The position numbers and the translations under genes are program-made. 64,000 nucleotides of DNA from Candidatus Enterococcus courvalinii (GTDB lineage: Bacteria; Bacillota; Bacilli; Lactobacillales; Enterococcaceae). The notes under the pieces are model-generated. The model searched no databases and had not been told where the DNA came from. It saw only the letters and a program-made list of their open reading frames with translations. Below are positions 25,667-33,684 of the stretch, piece by piece (within the stretch, counting starts at the first letter, position 1; each line of letters starts with the position of its first letter). The stretch covers positions 30,610 to 94,609 of the forward strand of contig NZ_JAFLWI010000003.1 in NCBI RefSeq assembly GCF_017315945.1, given 5' to 3'.

Positions 25667-25957
25667 ATGGCAGTTGAAATTACACTTTCGCCTGATCAAG
25701 AGACGAGTTTAAGAGAATATATGTATACCTTAATGGTAGATGAAGTGAGAAACGCACGAATAGCCGTACATTTAGAGAATCGCTATTTATCAAAAAAAGA
25801 GACTTGTGAGTATTTAGGTATCGCCAACAACACGCTTGATAAATGGATTGATGCAGGACTTCCCATGATACATCTTTGGGGTGTTGTACGATTCCAGCGA
25901 GAAGAGATAGATAAATGGCTAAGGGAGTATTCCAAAGCACAGCAAGGCGCTGTATGA
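25667..25957 (+). CDS. xis: Excisionase-like protein of E2
   Basis: A 96-residue protein with a MerR/excisionase-type winged helix (YLSKKETCEYLGIANNTLDK, then GVVRFQREEIDKWL). It is closely similar to the 91-residue homologue in E1 at 36571-36846, with the same KKETC-YL-IANNTLDKW core. It starts with a GGAGGTAGATC ribosome site and precedes int by 47 nt. It should drive excision of the element. Confidence 0.85.
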   Translation: MAVEITLSPDQETSLREYMYTLMVDEVRNARIAVHLENRYLSKKETCEYLGIANNTLDKWIDAGLPMIHLWGVVRFQREEIDKWLREYSKAQQGAV

Positions 25958-26004
25958 TGAGTGTGTAGTGATACTGATATGCCATTTTTGAAAGGAAGAT
26001 AGAA

Positions 26005-27192
26005 ATGGCAATTAGTCTAATGGAAAATGGCTCGTATAAAGTCAATGTTTATATGGGGGCGGATGCTTCTCGATATGTGGCTTATGCGGACAGCAAACAT
26101 GAAGCAGAGATTTTAGAAACAGAAGCAAAACTAAAAAAATTGAAAGGAGAAGTGAAAAAGAAGAAAGGTTCTTATACATTCAAAGAGGTTTACCAAATGT
26201 GGTGGGATAAGAAATACACCGTTACACAACATCATGAGCAGTCTACTTTGGATCGAACTAAGACTTGCTTTGAGAAGAGAATTCTTCCTTACTTAGGGGA
26301 TGTTCCGATTAATAAGATTACCTATGACCTATTAGAAGATACCCAAATTTTGTGGGCATTTGGCAATGAGGAAAAAGGCATTAAACCTTATGCTAACTAT
26401 AAACACTGTGTCTCCTACACCAAACAAGTATTACGCTATGCCCTAGTGAAAGGTTATATCCAAAAGAATCCCTATGATTTGTTGGAGATGCCTGTAAATG
26501 CAGACCTAAAGAACAAAAAGGAAAAAAAACGTCAGCAAAAGTACTATTCTAAGGAACTCATTCAACAAGTGTTAACTTTGATGAAGCAAGAATATGGGGT
26601 GCGAGACTATACGTTACTTTCTTTGATTTATCAATTAGGGGCAGCCAAAGGAGAAATTTATCCCTTGGTCTGGTCAGATATTGATTTCAAAAACAAGACG
26701 ATTTCCCTCATGCATAAATTGGTGAAAAATAAAGCTACCGGAAAATACGAACGTGTAAAAGGGATGAAAAACTCCTATCGATTTCGAACGATTCCAGTAG
26801 CAGATTCCGTTATTAATCTATTGGCAAAATGGAAAAAGGTTCAATTTAATGAACTTCAACAAGTCAATATTTTTCCAACCGATGATCAATTTATCTTCAC
26901 TTATACAACTCAAAAGGGAGAACTGAATCAACCTTTGCATCCAGACTACCTTAACAATAAACTTGATGCCCTTTCAAAGAAATTTGACCTTCCAAAAATA
27001 ACACCCCACGGCTTACGACATACTTTTGTCAGTGACCTTTTAAACAATGGTGTGGATGATTTAATCGTAAAATCTCTAGTCGGTCATGCGGAAACGTCAG
27101 AGATTACACGAAATGTTTACGGGCATGTAAATCCAGAAGTTCAGAAAGAAACCGTCAAGCACTTGGAGGATTACCGGCAAAAAACAAGTTGA
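26005..27192 (+). CDS. int: Tyrosine integrase of E2
   Basis: A 395-residue tyrosine recombinase of the Tn916-like kind. Residues 1-60 are an arm-type binding domain, about 55-165 the SAM-like core-binding domain, and the catalytic part has GAAKGEIYPLVW in place of the usual box I Arg (Lys instead of Arg), HGLRHTFVSDLL, VGHAETSEITRNVYGH with the nucleophile Tyr. The box I substitution is unusual; it is shared in form by the E1 integrase (LGDRKSESYAL). It ends 90 bp before att copy B. Confidence 0.88.
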   Translation: MAISLMENGSYKVNVYMGADASRYVAYADSKHEAEILETEAKLKKLKGEVKKKKGSYTFKEVYQMWWDKKYTVTQHHEQSTLDRTKTCFEKRILPYLGDVPINKITYDLLEDTQILWAFGNEEKGIKPYANYKHCVSYTKQVLRYALVKGYIQKNPYDLLEMPVNADLKNKKEKKRQQKYYSKELIQQVLTLMKQEYGVRDYTLLSLIYQLGAAKGEIYPLVWSDIDFKNKTISLMHKLVKNKATGKYERVKGMKNSYRFRTIPVADSVINLLAKWKKVQFNELQQVNIFPTDDQFIFTYTTQKGELNQPLHPDYLNNKLDALSKKFDLPKITPHGLRHTFVSDLLNNGVDDLIVKSLVGHAETSEITRNVYGHVNPEVQKETVKHLEDYRQKTS

Positions 27193-27232
27193 AAAAAATA
27201 GTCGTAACCAAACTCGTAACCAAAATAAAAAA

Positions 27233-27260
27233 AGCACCTTCCAACTGAATGGAAAGTGCT
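27233..27260 (-). terminator. Copied rpsI-type terminator beside att B
   Basis: AGCACTTTCC and GGAAGGTGCT arms are followed on the minus strand by a T-run. It has the same position relative to att copy B as the terminator at 38274-38300 has to rpsI, so E2 carries both the gene tail and its terminator. Confidence 0.7.
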
Positions 27261-27282
27261 TGAAATCGTTGGTATAACAACG

Positions 27283-27333
27283 ATTAACGTTTAGAGAATT
27301 GAGAAGCTTTACGGGCTTTCTTAAGACCTGGTT
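27283..27333 (-). repeat. att site B (rpsI 3'-end copy), E2/E1 junction
   Basis: A 51-bp copy of the rpsI 3' end with two differences from the copy in rpsI, both synonymous. It encodes the same [17 protein letters not shown] tail on the minus strand and marks the E2/E1 border. Confidence 0.9.
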
Positions 27334-27510
27334 TTGCTTATAAATAACGCAAATATATTTATCAGACTTCAATATCAAGGTTTTTATAGATTTTTTGAAA
27401 ATCTATGCATCAATCAATTTCAACTAATTTTTAGCAACTCGTACATCAAAACGCACACAAAAAAAATACGCAAGCCAGAACACGACTATCATTTATAAAT
27501 AACAAAAAAC

Positions 27511-28581
27511 TCAAATAGAAAAATATTCAATCCAATCTTCAGTCAAACCCAACGATGTCGCAGATAGATACTCATTATCGATAATTTGACTACTAATTTC
27601 AGCTATCTTTTTATTCCAAAATTCTTGTTTTTTTAAAGACATACACATCACAATTCTCCTCATAGCCAACAAAACATTCCCCAGATGATTTTGATTCCAC
27701 TCAGAAACTTGTCTCAAGTATTCTTTATCTCCATCATGAATCTTTGCCAAAACAGTGAAAGGTTCTCCATAGATTTTCATCCCATGTGATACTTTATTTC
27801 TCAACGCACGAATTGCGTTCATCCAACTGCTAAGAAGGTCATCAGTAATTCTTTCATCACTAGAATTCATACCGTCTAGCGCCCTAGTAACAATTTTTTT
27901 CTTATTTGTAACTAACTTTCCAAAAAAGAATGATAGTTGTCCAAAGGTAATTAAGTCAAATAGAACCCATGAACTAACTCCACCATAACTGTTCAACTCT
28001 TTTGCTACAGGAGGGTATTTTTTATTATCCTCGATCGTTTTAAAAAAACTATACTGAATTGCTTCAATATCTTTCCTACGTTGGGCGGTTTTTCTATGTT
28101 TTCCTTTTTCGGAAAAATAAAATGATTCATCTAAATAAAACTGTGCATGATCATAAATTGCATCCTCTTGTTTATACGACAATGATAAAGAGTCTACAAC
28201 TACAGTTCGAAGAAATTTTTCAATCATAGAAGTTAAAACTTGCAAACTATTTTGTAAAAAAAGATCAAAATTATAGACTGAATTAGTTGCAACGAAACTT
28301 TTTAAATGTGTTTGTTTCGCATAATGTTTGAGTGTATAGAAATTAACTTCTCTCAATAATTCTCTACATGTTATCTCTTCACCTTCAGAAAACACCCATC
28401 CATCTGTCTTAAACTTGTCAATCATTTGATCGACAGTGATAGGAACTTTCATAGAGCAACTCGCTTTATTCAACTGGGGTACTTGATATTTAATAGCATC
28501 AAATTCTTGAATATCTATTTCGAATGATTTTCCTGAATTTACTTTTTTAAAATCTAAATAGTAAGTTTTTTTATTTTCCAT
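27511..28581 (-). CDS. Abi_2 (AbiD/AbiF) family HEPN abortive-infection protein
   Basis: A 356-residue protein. The Abi_2 pattern is visible: a leading helical region with LLREVNFYTLKHYAKQ near residue 75, the central SSWVLFDLITFGQLSFFFGK (about 203-222), and RNKVSHG at 261-267, which fits the HEPN RNase motif RxxxxH. AbiD/AbiF proteins stop phage growth and, as HEPN proteins, probably cleave RNA when freed from control. The gene has a good TAGGAG ribosome site and is preceded by a promoter-driven short RNA ending in a terminator (28597-28653). It is near the end of the element opposite the integrase, a usual cargo slot for defence genes. Confidence 0.8.
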   Translation of the reverse strand: MENKKTYYLDFKKVNSGKSFEIDIQEFDAIKYQVPQLNKASCSMKVPITVDQMIDKFKTDGWVFSEGEEITCRELLREVNFYTLKHYAKQTHLKSFVATNSVYNFDLFLQNSLQVLTSMIEKFLRTVVVDSLSLSYKQEDAIYDHAQFYLDESFYFSEKGKHRKTAQRRKDIEAIQYSFFKTIEDNKKYPPVAKELNSYGGVSSWVLFDLITFGQLSFFFGKLVTNKKKIVTRALDGMNSSDERITDDLLSSWMNAIRALRNKVSHGMKIYGEPFTVLAKIHDGDKEYLRQVSEWNQNHLGNVLLAMRRIVMCMSLKKQEFWNKKIAEISSQIIDNEYLSATSLGLTEDWIEYFSI

Positions 28582-28596
28582 ATTTTCTCCTAAAAC

Positions 28597-28653
28597 AAAA
28601 AAAGGCCAACTATGTTTCGCATGGATACCCAGAGGCGTTAGTTGACTACTGAT
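28597..28653 (-). ncRNA. Putative abiF leader/antitoxin RNA with terminator
   Basis: A strong promoter should start RNA near 28653. About 10 nt on, GUCAACUA can pair with UAGUUGGC, enclosing about 25 nt (UCUGGGUAUCCAUGCG region), and is followed by CUUUUUUUG: a terminator before the AbiF-like start codon. A structured 'abiF RNA motif' is known upstream of abiF genes, where the RNA is thought to control the protein. Exact ends and match to that motif are unverified. Confidence 0.55.
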
Positions 28654-28659
28654 AATATA

Positions 28660-28688
28660 TTTATACTATACTTCTTCGAAATTGTCAA
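28660..28688 (-). promoter_or_regulatory. Promoter for abiF leader RNA
   Basis: On the minus strand TTGACA (28683-28688) and TATAAA (28660-28665) are 17 bp apart. This near-consensus promoter is unusually strong for a potentially toxic gene, which fits a role in making the short RNA. The rest of 28689-28854 shows no gene. Confidence 0.7.
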
Positions 28689-28854
28689 TATTTATTTTAA
28701 CGGTTACACTAGAAATAAATATCTAGACTGTATCTGCTTTCTAATCGTCCGTCCTTTTTATGGTAACTAAAAGTTTACATTTTAACATGATATCAAATAT
28801 ACTATGTGGGTAATTTATTAACCCCGCTCTCAAATATCAGAATATATTTTACAT

Positions 28855-28911
28855 AATAATAAATCAAGAATTATCAATATGTTACAACATTCGATAATTC
28901 TTGATTTATTA
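28855..28911 (-). terminator. Terminator of the radical-SAM peptide operon
   Basis: About 20-bp arms (ATAATAAATCAAGAATTATC and GATAATTCTTGATTTATTAT) enclose a 17-nt loop. It lies just after the last gene of the operon and may work in both directions. Confidence 0.75.
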
Positions 28912-28929
28912 TAATTATAGTCCTTCTAA

Positions 28930-29244
28930 TTACTTCATTCTTTTTCGAATATAAAGATACATTGATATTTCTATTAAAAAGAAGATAAGCGCAAGTACAT
29001 ATACTGAAATAGACTTATTCTGATCAGAGATATCAGAGTTAATCATCCATCCAAGAATAAGTATTGATATCCCAGCAACATACATACAATACGAGACCAA
29101 TTTACCCAATAATTTTTGCTTGTTTCTTGGAACTTCGTAATTGCTATTGCCAGCAATTAGAAATAATAATTTACCGTGTTGAAAATTCCATCCCAAAAAA
29201 AATACGAAAGTAGCTATTAATAAACAAAAAATAATCACTAGCAT
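28930..29244 (-). CDS. Small membrane protein, DUF3784-like; candidate immunity protein
   Basis: About 104 residues from the ATG at 29244, chosen for its AGGGAG ribosome site. It has three hydrophobic helices: LVIIFCLLIATFVFFLGW, YCMYVAGISILILGWMI and VYVLALIFFLIEISMYLY, with a LLFLIAGNSN loop that recalls the DUF3784 family and a basic end. It is the last gene of the operon and lies next to the precursor peptide gene, a common place for self-immunity. Function is inferred from position only. Confidence 0.65.
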   Translation of the reverse strand: MLVIIFCLLIATFVFFLGWNFQHGKLLFLIAGNSNYEVPRNKQKLLGKLVSYCMYVAGISILILGWMINSDISDQNKSISVYVLALIFFLIEISMYLYIRKRMK

Positions 29245-29311
29245 AGCATTATCTCCCTTAGAATTTTGTATCATTCTTAAAAGATACGAAGGCACTGCAC
29301 TCTTAGAAAAG

Positions 29312-29530
29312 TTACTTAGAAGAAATATTTACCGCTTTCCAAACATTAACACCAATTGCTGCATTAGCAATACCACCTAAATTTACACCTATGGCATAGT
29401 TTACTAAAGCAGCAACTTGCCAAACAAAGCCAACATAAACAGCCACTCCAATAGCAGCAACTGCAGAACGTGGTGATGGCTTATCCCCAAGTTCCAATTC
29501 TACAATTTCGGGTTTTTCAAAGCCTTCCAT
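29312..29530 (-). CDS. Candidate precursor peptide (72 aa, Cys-free, AIGV repeats)
   Basis: A 72-residue peptide with a GAGGAG ribosome site. The first 20 residues (MEGFEKPEIVELELGDKPSP) are acidic and leader-like, with the K-P-E-I-x-x-L form seen in PqqD-bound leaders. The remaining 50 residues are hydrophobic and small: AIGV occurs at 26-29, 46-49 and 58-61. There is no Cys, so thioether chemistry (sactipeptides, lanthipeptides) is excluded, and epimerisation or C-C bonding by the radical-SAM enzyme is more likely. It is 12 nt downstream of the PqqD-like gene. No GG cleavage site is evident. Confidence 0.7.
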   Translation of the reverse strand: MEGFEKPEIVELELGDKPSPRSAVAAIGVAVYVGFVWQVAALVNYAIGVNLGGIANAAIGVNVWKAVNISSK

Positions 29531-29542
29531 ATGATCACTCCT

Positions 29543-30316
29543 CTAAATTATTATACTACTAACATATAAATCCTTTGATCCTACCTCTTTTCTTAACACT
29601 CCCACCGATTTGAAGTTAATTTTACTCTTTTCGTTGAGGGATTTTATATGATAAATTATTATTTCTAGATTCTCATCTTCTCCAAAGCTCACATTATGAA
29701 ATATTTGCATATACTTATGCCAAGCTTCCTTCAACTCAATAAGCTTTTCCTCATTTATATTATTTCTTTTATTATAGTTTCCCAGAATTATTAACTTACT
29801 TTTATGCCCAAAAGCATTAAAAAAAGCAATATTATCAACCGTATCATCGTCATTGATAGTAATAAATTTTATCAATGAATTTTGGAATATCTCTTGAAAT
29901 TTTAAAGAGTCATCTAGTAAATGAAAATCAATTATTGGCGAAATGTAATTCCCAATAAGACTTTTAGGAATAATCATTTTAAACGGTAGAAAAAATGAAT
30001 TTTTAACTAGTAAAAACTGCTTAGCCATATCAAAATCAATATCATGATTTAAGTAGTTGCCATCTTTCCATAGTTTAAAAATGAAATCAATTACCGAATC
30101 TTCTATTTTTTCTCTATCTTCTAAAGGATATTTATTCAAAAAGCTACCCACTATTTCTCCAATCGAGTGCTTCCCATCTATTAAATCAACAATCTGTTTA
30201 CCTGTTGAGTTTATTCGCATCTTTTTCTCACCAAATAAAAGATAGCTATATCCTTCGTTATCTTTTATTTGTCTAATTTCATCTTTAATATATGGTTTCA
30301 AATTATTAATACTCAT
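29543..30316 (-). CDS. PqqD-domain (RRE) peptide maturation protein
   Basis: A 257-residue protein. Residues 18-95 form a PqqD-like leader recognition domain (YLLFGEKKMRINSTGKQIVD, then GKHSIGEIVGSFLNKYP). The C-terminal 160 residues are a mixed alpha/beta domain I do not recognise. PqqD domains bind precursor leaders and deliver them to radical-SAM enzymes, so it should connect the 72-residue peptide to the enzyme at 30781-31788. It overlaps the upstream gene by 4 nt. Confidence 0.75.
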   Translation of the reverse strand: MSINNLKPYIKDEIRQIKDNEGYSYLLFGEKKMRINSTGKQIVDLIDGKHSIGEIVGSFLNKYPLEDREKIEDSVIDFIFKLWKDGNYLNHDIDFDMAKQFLLVKNSFFLPFKMIIPKSLIGNYISPIIDFHLLDDSLKFQEIFQNSLIKFITINDDDTVDNIAFFNAFGHKSKLIILGNYNKRNNINEEKLIELKEAWHKYMQIFHNVSFGEDENLEIIIYHIKSLNEKSKINFKSVGVLRKEVGSKDLYVSSIII

Positions 30317-30777
30317 ACTTTTTCTCCATCTAAAATTTCACTATAAACATATAATGTTTCATTATTGAAATTTAGTATTTCTTTATTAGATAATCCCAAC
30401 CTGGCAGTTAAGTCTTCACAGTCTTTATTCATTGTTATTTTTATTTTTGTAACCCCTGTTTTGTTAAAAATTCTGGAAATCTCAGCATGATCAATCATTG
30501 CATCAGATTTAATTACTGCATTAACAACATTTAAGGAAGTTAAATTAAATGACTTGTCATAATTTTGTAAAATCATAACTCCATCGATATTCGAGCCATC
30601 TGATTTGCTTATTAATACAATATAATTGCTAGAAAAAACAGCAGCTCTGTATCCTCGAAGGCTAAGCCACTCCTCAGAATTGATAAAATTTAAATTAAAT
30701 ACTCCTCTATTTTTTTTAGAACTACGAATGAAGTTGATAATTGATTTTGCATCATGCTCAACCGCTACTTTTAACAT
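30313..30777 (-). CDS. Hypothetical, possibly GNAT-fold protein of the peptide cluster
   Basis: A 154-residue soluble protein. The order of strands and helices (helical start, then YIVLISKSDGSNIDGVMILQ, LTSLNVVNAVI, a helix, VTKIKITMN) resembles a GNAT acyltransferase, but the acyl-CoA loop (Q/RxxGxG/A) is not clear, so this is tentative. It lies between radical-SAM and PqqD genes with 3-4 nt gaps, so it is part of the pathway. Possible roles are tailoring of the peptide or self-protection. Confidence 0.5.
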   Translation of the reverse strand: MLKVAVEHDAKSIINFIRSSKKNRGVFNLNFINSEEWLSLRGYRAAVFSSNYIVLISKSDGSNIDGVMILQNYDKSFNLTSLNVVNAVIKSDAMIDHAEISRIFNKTGVTKIKITMNKDCEDLTARLGLSNKEILNFNNETLYVYSEILDGEKV

Positions 30778-30780
30778 TTC

Positions 30781-31788
30781 CTAACCTACTCTTTCTTCAC
30801 CTATTATCTCTTTACTAATATCTAATGCTTCTCGATTCGAAATGTTTTCAATTTTATTCATCCTATGACTCATAACAGCTAGATCATTGACAGTCATCAT
30901 CTCATTAATTGTTTGTATTACTCTGGAATTTAGAAGAGCCCTCTCCGGAATTTGATTTTCTATAAAGCTAGCAAAAGTTGATTTTGATAAGTTCCATATT
31001 GAGAATGGTAAATATGGGCTTATAGTAATATCTCCATAGGCACTGATATTTAAACTTGAGATATATGGTACCTCTTGAAGCATGAAGAAATGATCCATTG
31101 GATCTCCCCACTCAATTTTAAGCTCTTGACCTGAATAGGTCATTCTTCCAGTATTAGTCTTTAAGATGCTTTGTACCTGCTGATATTCGCTATCGGAAAG
31201 ACACAGTTCATTAAAATTTAAATCTCCTCTTCCTAGAGGCATTAGAGGCTGCATTCTGAATTCAACAATGTTATTTGCAATACAGAATTCAATCATTGAT
31301 TGAATTTGATTAAAATTTTTCTTATGTGGTAGTGATGATAGCATTACATCCAAGCCGGCATCCTGAGCATACTTTATTGCATCGAATACTTTCGATAATT
31401 TACCGTGACTCTGACGAACAAAATCGTATGATTCGTTAGTGAATCCATCTAGACTAAATTGAACAACATCTAACCCAGCTTCCGAAAGTTCTTTAGCTTT
31501 TTTATTTGTCCATAAAATCCCATTACTAACCATTGATATAAATGTTTTCGGACTATTTTTCTTTATTAGCTTTGCAACAGATAATAACAAATCAAATCTG
31601 TAAAAAGGTTCCCCTCCACACAAACAAATTGATTCGACCTGATATTTAGAAATCTCATCAATAATTTTTAAAATCTGAGAATCATTCAACTCTCCACCTA
31701 GAAATTCACCACTTGAATTAAAACAATGTTTGCATCTCAAATTACATTTATAAGTTATATCTAACGAAACAGATTGAAAAGTATACAT
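30781..31788 (-). CDS. Radical SAM peptide-modifying enzyme
   Basis: A 335-residue radical-SAM enzyme. The iron-sulfur motif is CNLRCKHC (CxxxCxxC) at residues 15-22, with the GGEP motif in CLCGGEPFYR. The C-terminal region has the SPASM layout (ISAYGDITISPYLPFSIWNL) but the usual Cys residues are missing, so no auxiliary cluster is expected there. Enzymes of this plan include peptide epimerases. With a PqqD protein and a Cys-free precursor next door, backbone epimerisation or carbon-carbon crosslinking is plausible. It is 11 nt after the ABC transporter gene. Confidence 0.85.
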   Translation of the reverse strand: MYTFQSVSLDITYKCNLRCKHCFNSSGEFLGGELNDSQILKIIDEISKYQVESICLCGGEPFYRFDLLLSVAKLIKKNSPKTFISMVSNGILWTNKKAKELSEAGLDVVQFSLDGFTNESYDFVRQSHGKLSKVFDAIKYAQDAGLDVMLSSLPHKKNFNQIQSMIEFCIANNIVEFRMQPLMPLGRGDLNFNELCLSDSEYQQVQSILKTNTGRMTYSGQELKIEWGDPMDHFFMLQEVPYISSLNISAYGDITISPYLPFSIWNLSKSTFASFIENQIPERALLNSRVIQTINEMMTVNDLAVMSHRMNKIENISNREALDISKEIIGEERVG

Positions 31789-31799
31789 TATGTTTTCTC

Positions 31800-33389
31800 C
31801 TATTCTAACGATATTATCTGGTCTGAAATTTGTTCAAAAATTTCATCATGTGAGGATACTATAATAATTTTGTCTTTCTTTATATTCTCCAAATAGCTTA
31901 CAAGAGTATCTTTTGAACAGCCATCTAATTGATTAGTCGGTTCGTCTAAAATTAATAAATCAAATTTCTTATTTAGCGCTGTCATGATCGATACTTTTCG
32001 ATTTTCTCCACCGGATAAATTTAATTTTTCTTGCATATCTAATTCTGAGGACAATTTATATTTTTCAAAAAGGTTAAAAATATCTTCACTTATATCCTGA
32101 TAACTTAAATCTAAATACAATCCACCAGTATATTGTTCATCCTGAGGTACTACTGAAATATGTGATTCAATAAGTTTATCTTTATCTAAACTCCGAATAT
32201 CATAATCGTTAAAAAGAATTTCTCCATTATAACGAGTTGAGAAAATCGAAGAAATAAGATTAAGCAACGTAGTTTTACCCACGCCATTTTGACCATTCAA
32301 CAAGTAAATTTTTCCTTTTTCAAAAGAATAACTAAAAGTAAATTCTTTTGAATCTCCCAAATGACTAAATCGAACATTTCTTAGTTCGATTCTATTAAGT
32401 TGTCCCTCAAATTCCAGAAAAGGTGCATTCTGGAAGCTTTTATAATCAACTATCCCAGTAAGTCTATCGAGAGATACTTTTGCAGTAACATAAGACGTGT
32501 AAAATCCAGAAATATTCTTCATTCCTCCAAACAAGATATTATAGTAGGCCAGCAAAATGGTTATATCCCCGATAGACAAGTTTCCTTCTGTATAACTTTT
32601 TCCACCAATTAAAAATATTATTATTTGTGTAAGCACAGATATAAATAAGTCTCCTGATTGAAACGAAAAGGAAACTTTTTTATATGACAAAACACTATCT
32701 AAATAATTATCAAATTTCTTTCTGAAAATGATTAGGCTTTCGTTTTTTTTATCGTTTAACCTGATCACTCTCAAATTTGAAATCAAATCCGAAAAGATGC
32801 CAAAGTAGTTTGTATACGAATTTTTAAAAAGCAAATTCTTACTTTGAAGATAAGGCTTCAATATTCTTAAAAATATAAAATAAAAAAGCAAGCTTATATA
32901 AATGAGTATAGTTATAATCATACTTAAGCGTCCCATAAAAAAAGTAGCTACCAAGATAGAAACCCCGGTTGCAAGTAAGGACGATATAATTGACAAACAA
33001 AAATTAGATATTACTTCGCTATCACTATATATAATTTGGTTTGTACCTTTTTCATCAAAAATCTTCGCATACTCCAATTCTTTTTTTAAAAGTAGTTCAA
33101 AGCTTTTTTTTCTCATTACGAAAGCAAGTTTCTCTGTAAATAACGCGCCTACTATAGAAAGAACAAAAGATAGCAAGAGTTGAAAAAAGCCAATAAAAAA
33201 AAGTAAGACCACCACATTGTATATTGGTTTCATAGATTGTTGCTCTATCAATTTATCCAAAAACGACCCGGAAATATTGGGAATAATAGTGCCCAATATG
33301 CTTAAGCAAGTGCTCAATATCACCAGTAATAATAAAAAAAATATATTCGATTTCATAAAATTTAAGATACTTGTTCGAATAACCATCAC
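31800..33389 (-). CDS. ABC exporter (TMD-NBD fusion) for the peptide
   Basis: A 529-residue half-transporter: six membrane helices (residues 10-300) followed by an ATPase with Walker A LNGQNGVGKTTL, signature LNLSGGENRKVSI and Walker B FDLLILDEPTNQLDG. There is no N-terminal C39 peptidase domain, so leader removal must be done elsewhere. As the first large gene of the operon it probably exports the modified peptide. It is divergent from rgg. Confidence 0.85.
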   Translation of the reverse strand: MMVIRTSILNFMKSNIFFLLLLVILSTCLSILGTIIPNISGSFLDKLIEQQSMKPIYNVVVLLFFIGFFQLLLSFVLSIVGALFTEKLAFVMRKKSFELLLKKELEYAKIFDEKGTNQIIYSDSEVISNFCLSIISSLLATGVSILVATFFMGRLSMIITILIYISLLFYFIFLRILKPYLQSKNLLFKNSYTNYFGIFSDLISNLRVIRLNDKKNESLIIFRKKFDNYLDSVLSYKKVSFSFQSGDLFISVLTQIIIFLIGGKSYTEGNLSIGDITILLAYYNILFGGMKNISGFYTSYVTAKVSLDRLTGIVDYKSFQNAPFLEFEGQLNRIELRNVRFSHLGDSKEFTFSYSFEKGKIYLLNGQNGVGKTTLLNLISSIFSTRYNGEILFNDYDIRSLDKDKLIESHISVVPQDEQYTGGLYLDLSYQDISEDIFNLFEKYKLSSELDMQEKLNLSGGENRKVSIMTALNKKFDLLILDEPTNQLDGCSKDTLVSYLENIKKDKIIIVSSHDEIFEQISDQIISLE

Positions 33390-33519
33390 CTTCTTACTTT
33401 GACTTATTCTACTAACTGTTTCTTGTATCTAGATTTATTTAAGATAATAATATACCTTTTAATCTGTTTCATATGAACACCCATATATTTATAGGTGTTG
33501 TAAAGCTCATAAAAGCAAA

Positions 33520-33573
33520 TTAAAATAGTCTCGGAGGTACGACATCCCAACTAAATTCATCGAGTGAATACAT
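33520..33573 (-). CDS. 17-aa peptide ORF between rgg and the peptide operon
   Basis: An ATG at 33573 with a strong AAGGAG ribosome site 9-10 nt upstream begins MYSLDEFSWDVVPPRLF and a stop. It lies just inside the promoter region opposite rgg, where pheromone genes for Rgg regulators are found. It lacks the basic/hydrophobic start of SHP or ComS peptides, so alternatives are a regulatory leader peptide or a short RiPP substrate. The rest of 33390-33684 is noncoding apart from a weak AACACC/GGTGTT hairpin near 33477-33500. Confidence 0.5.
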   Translation of the reverse strand: MYSLDEFSWDVVPPRLF

Positions 33574-33587
33574 ATTTTTCACGCTCC

Positions 33588-33640
33588 TTGTAAAACTGAT
33601 TATATTGGCATTATAATCCTGTATATAAAAGTCAGAACAC
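33588..33640. promoter_or_regulatory. Divergent promoter region of rgg and peptide operon
   Basis: On the plus strand TTGTAA (33588) and TATAAT (33612) are 18 bp apart and lead to rgg. On the minus strand a TATAAT (33610-33615) overlaps it and leads to the 17-aa ORF and the exporter. The overlapping -10 boxes mean the two promoters compete, which suits Rgg control. Confidence 0.6.
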
Positions 33641-33684
33641 AATGTGCAGAATTGCAACATTTTTTATGAGGAGGCTTCAATGAG

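Larger units (their letters stand above)
13963..27282. mobile_element. Element E2, arsenic-resistance integrative element
   Basis: It is bounded by rpsI-tail copies C and B (about 13.3 kb). It carries oriT at 14395-14418, Fic, an ABC-2 exporter, the ars operon, an XRE regulator, Xis and Int. No relaxase gene is present, so it depends on a relaxase in trans, for example from E1, E3 or a Tn916-like element. Confidence 0.8.

Noticed and set aside
28621..28650. CRISPR-like repeat near the Abi gene
   Set aside because: Only one inverted pair exists; there are no regularly spaced repeats anywhere in the window.
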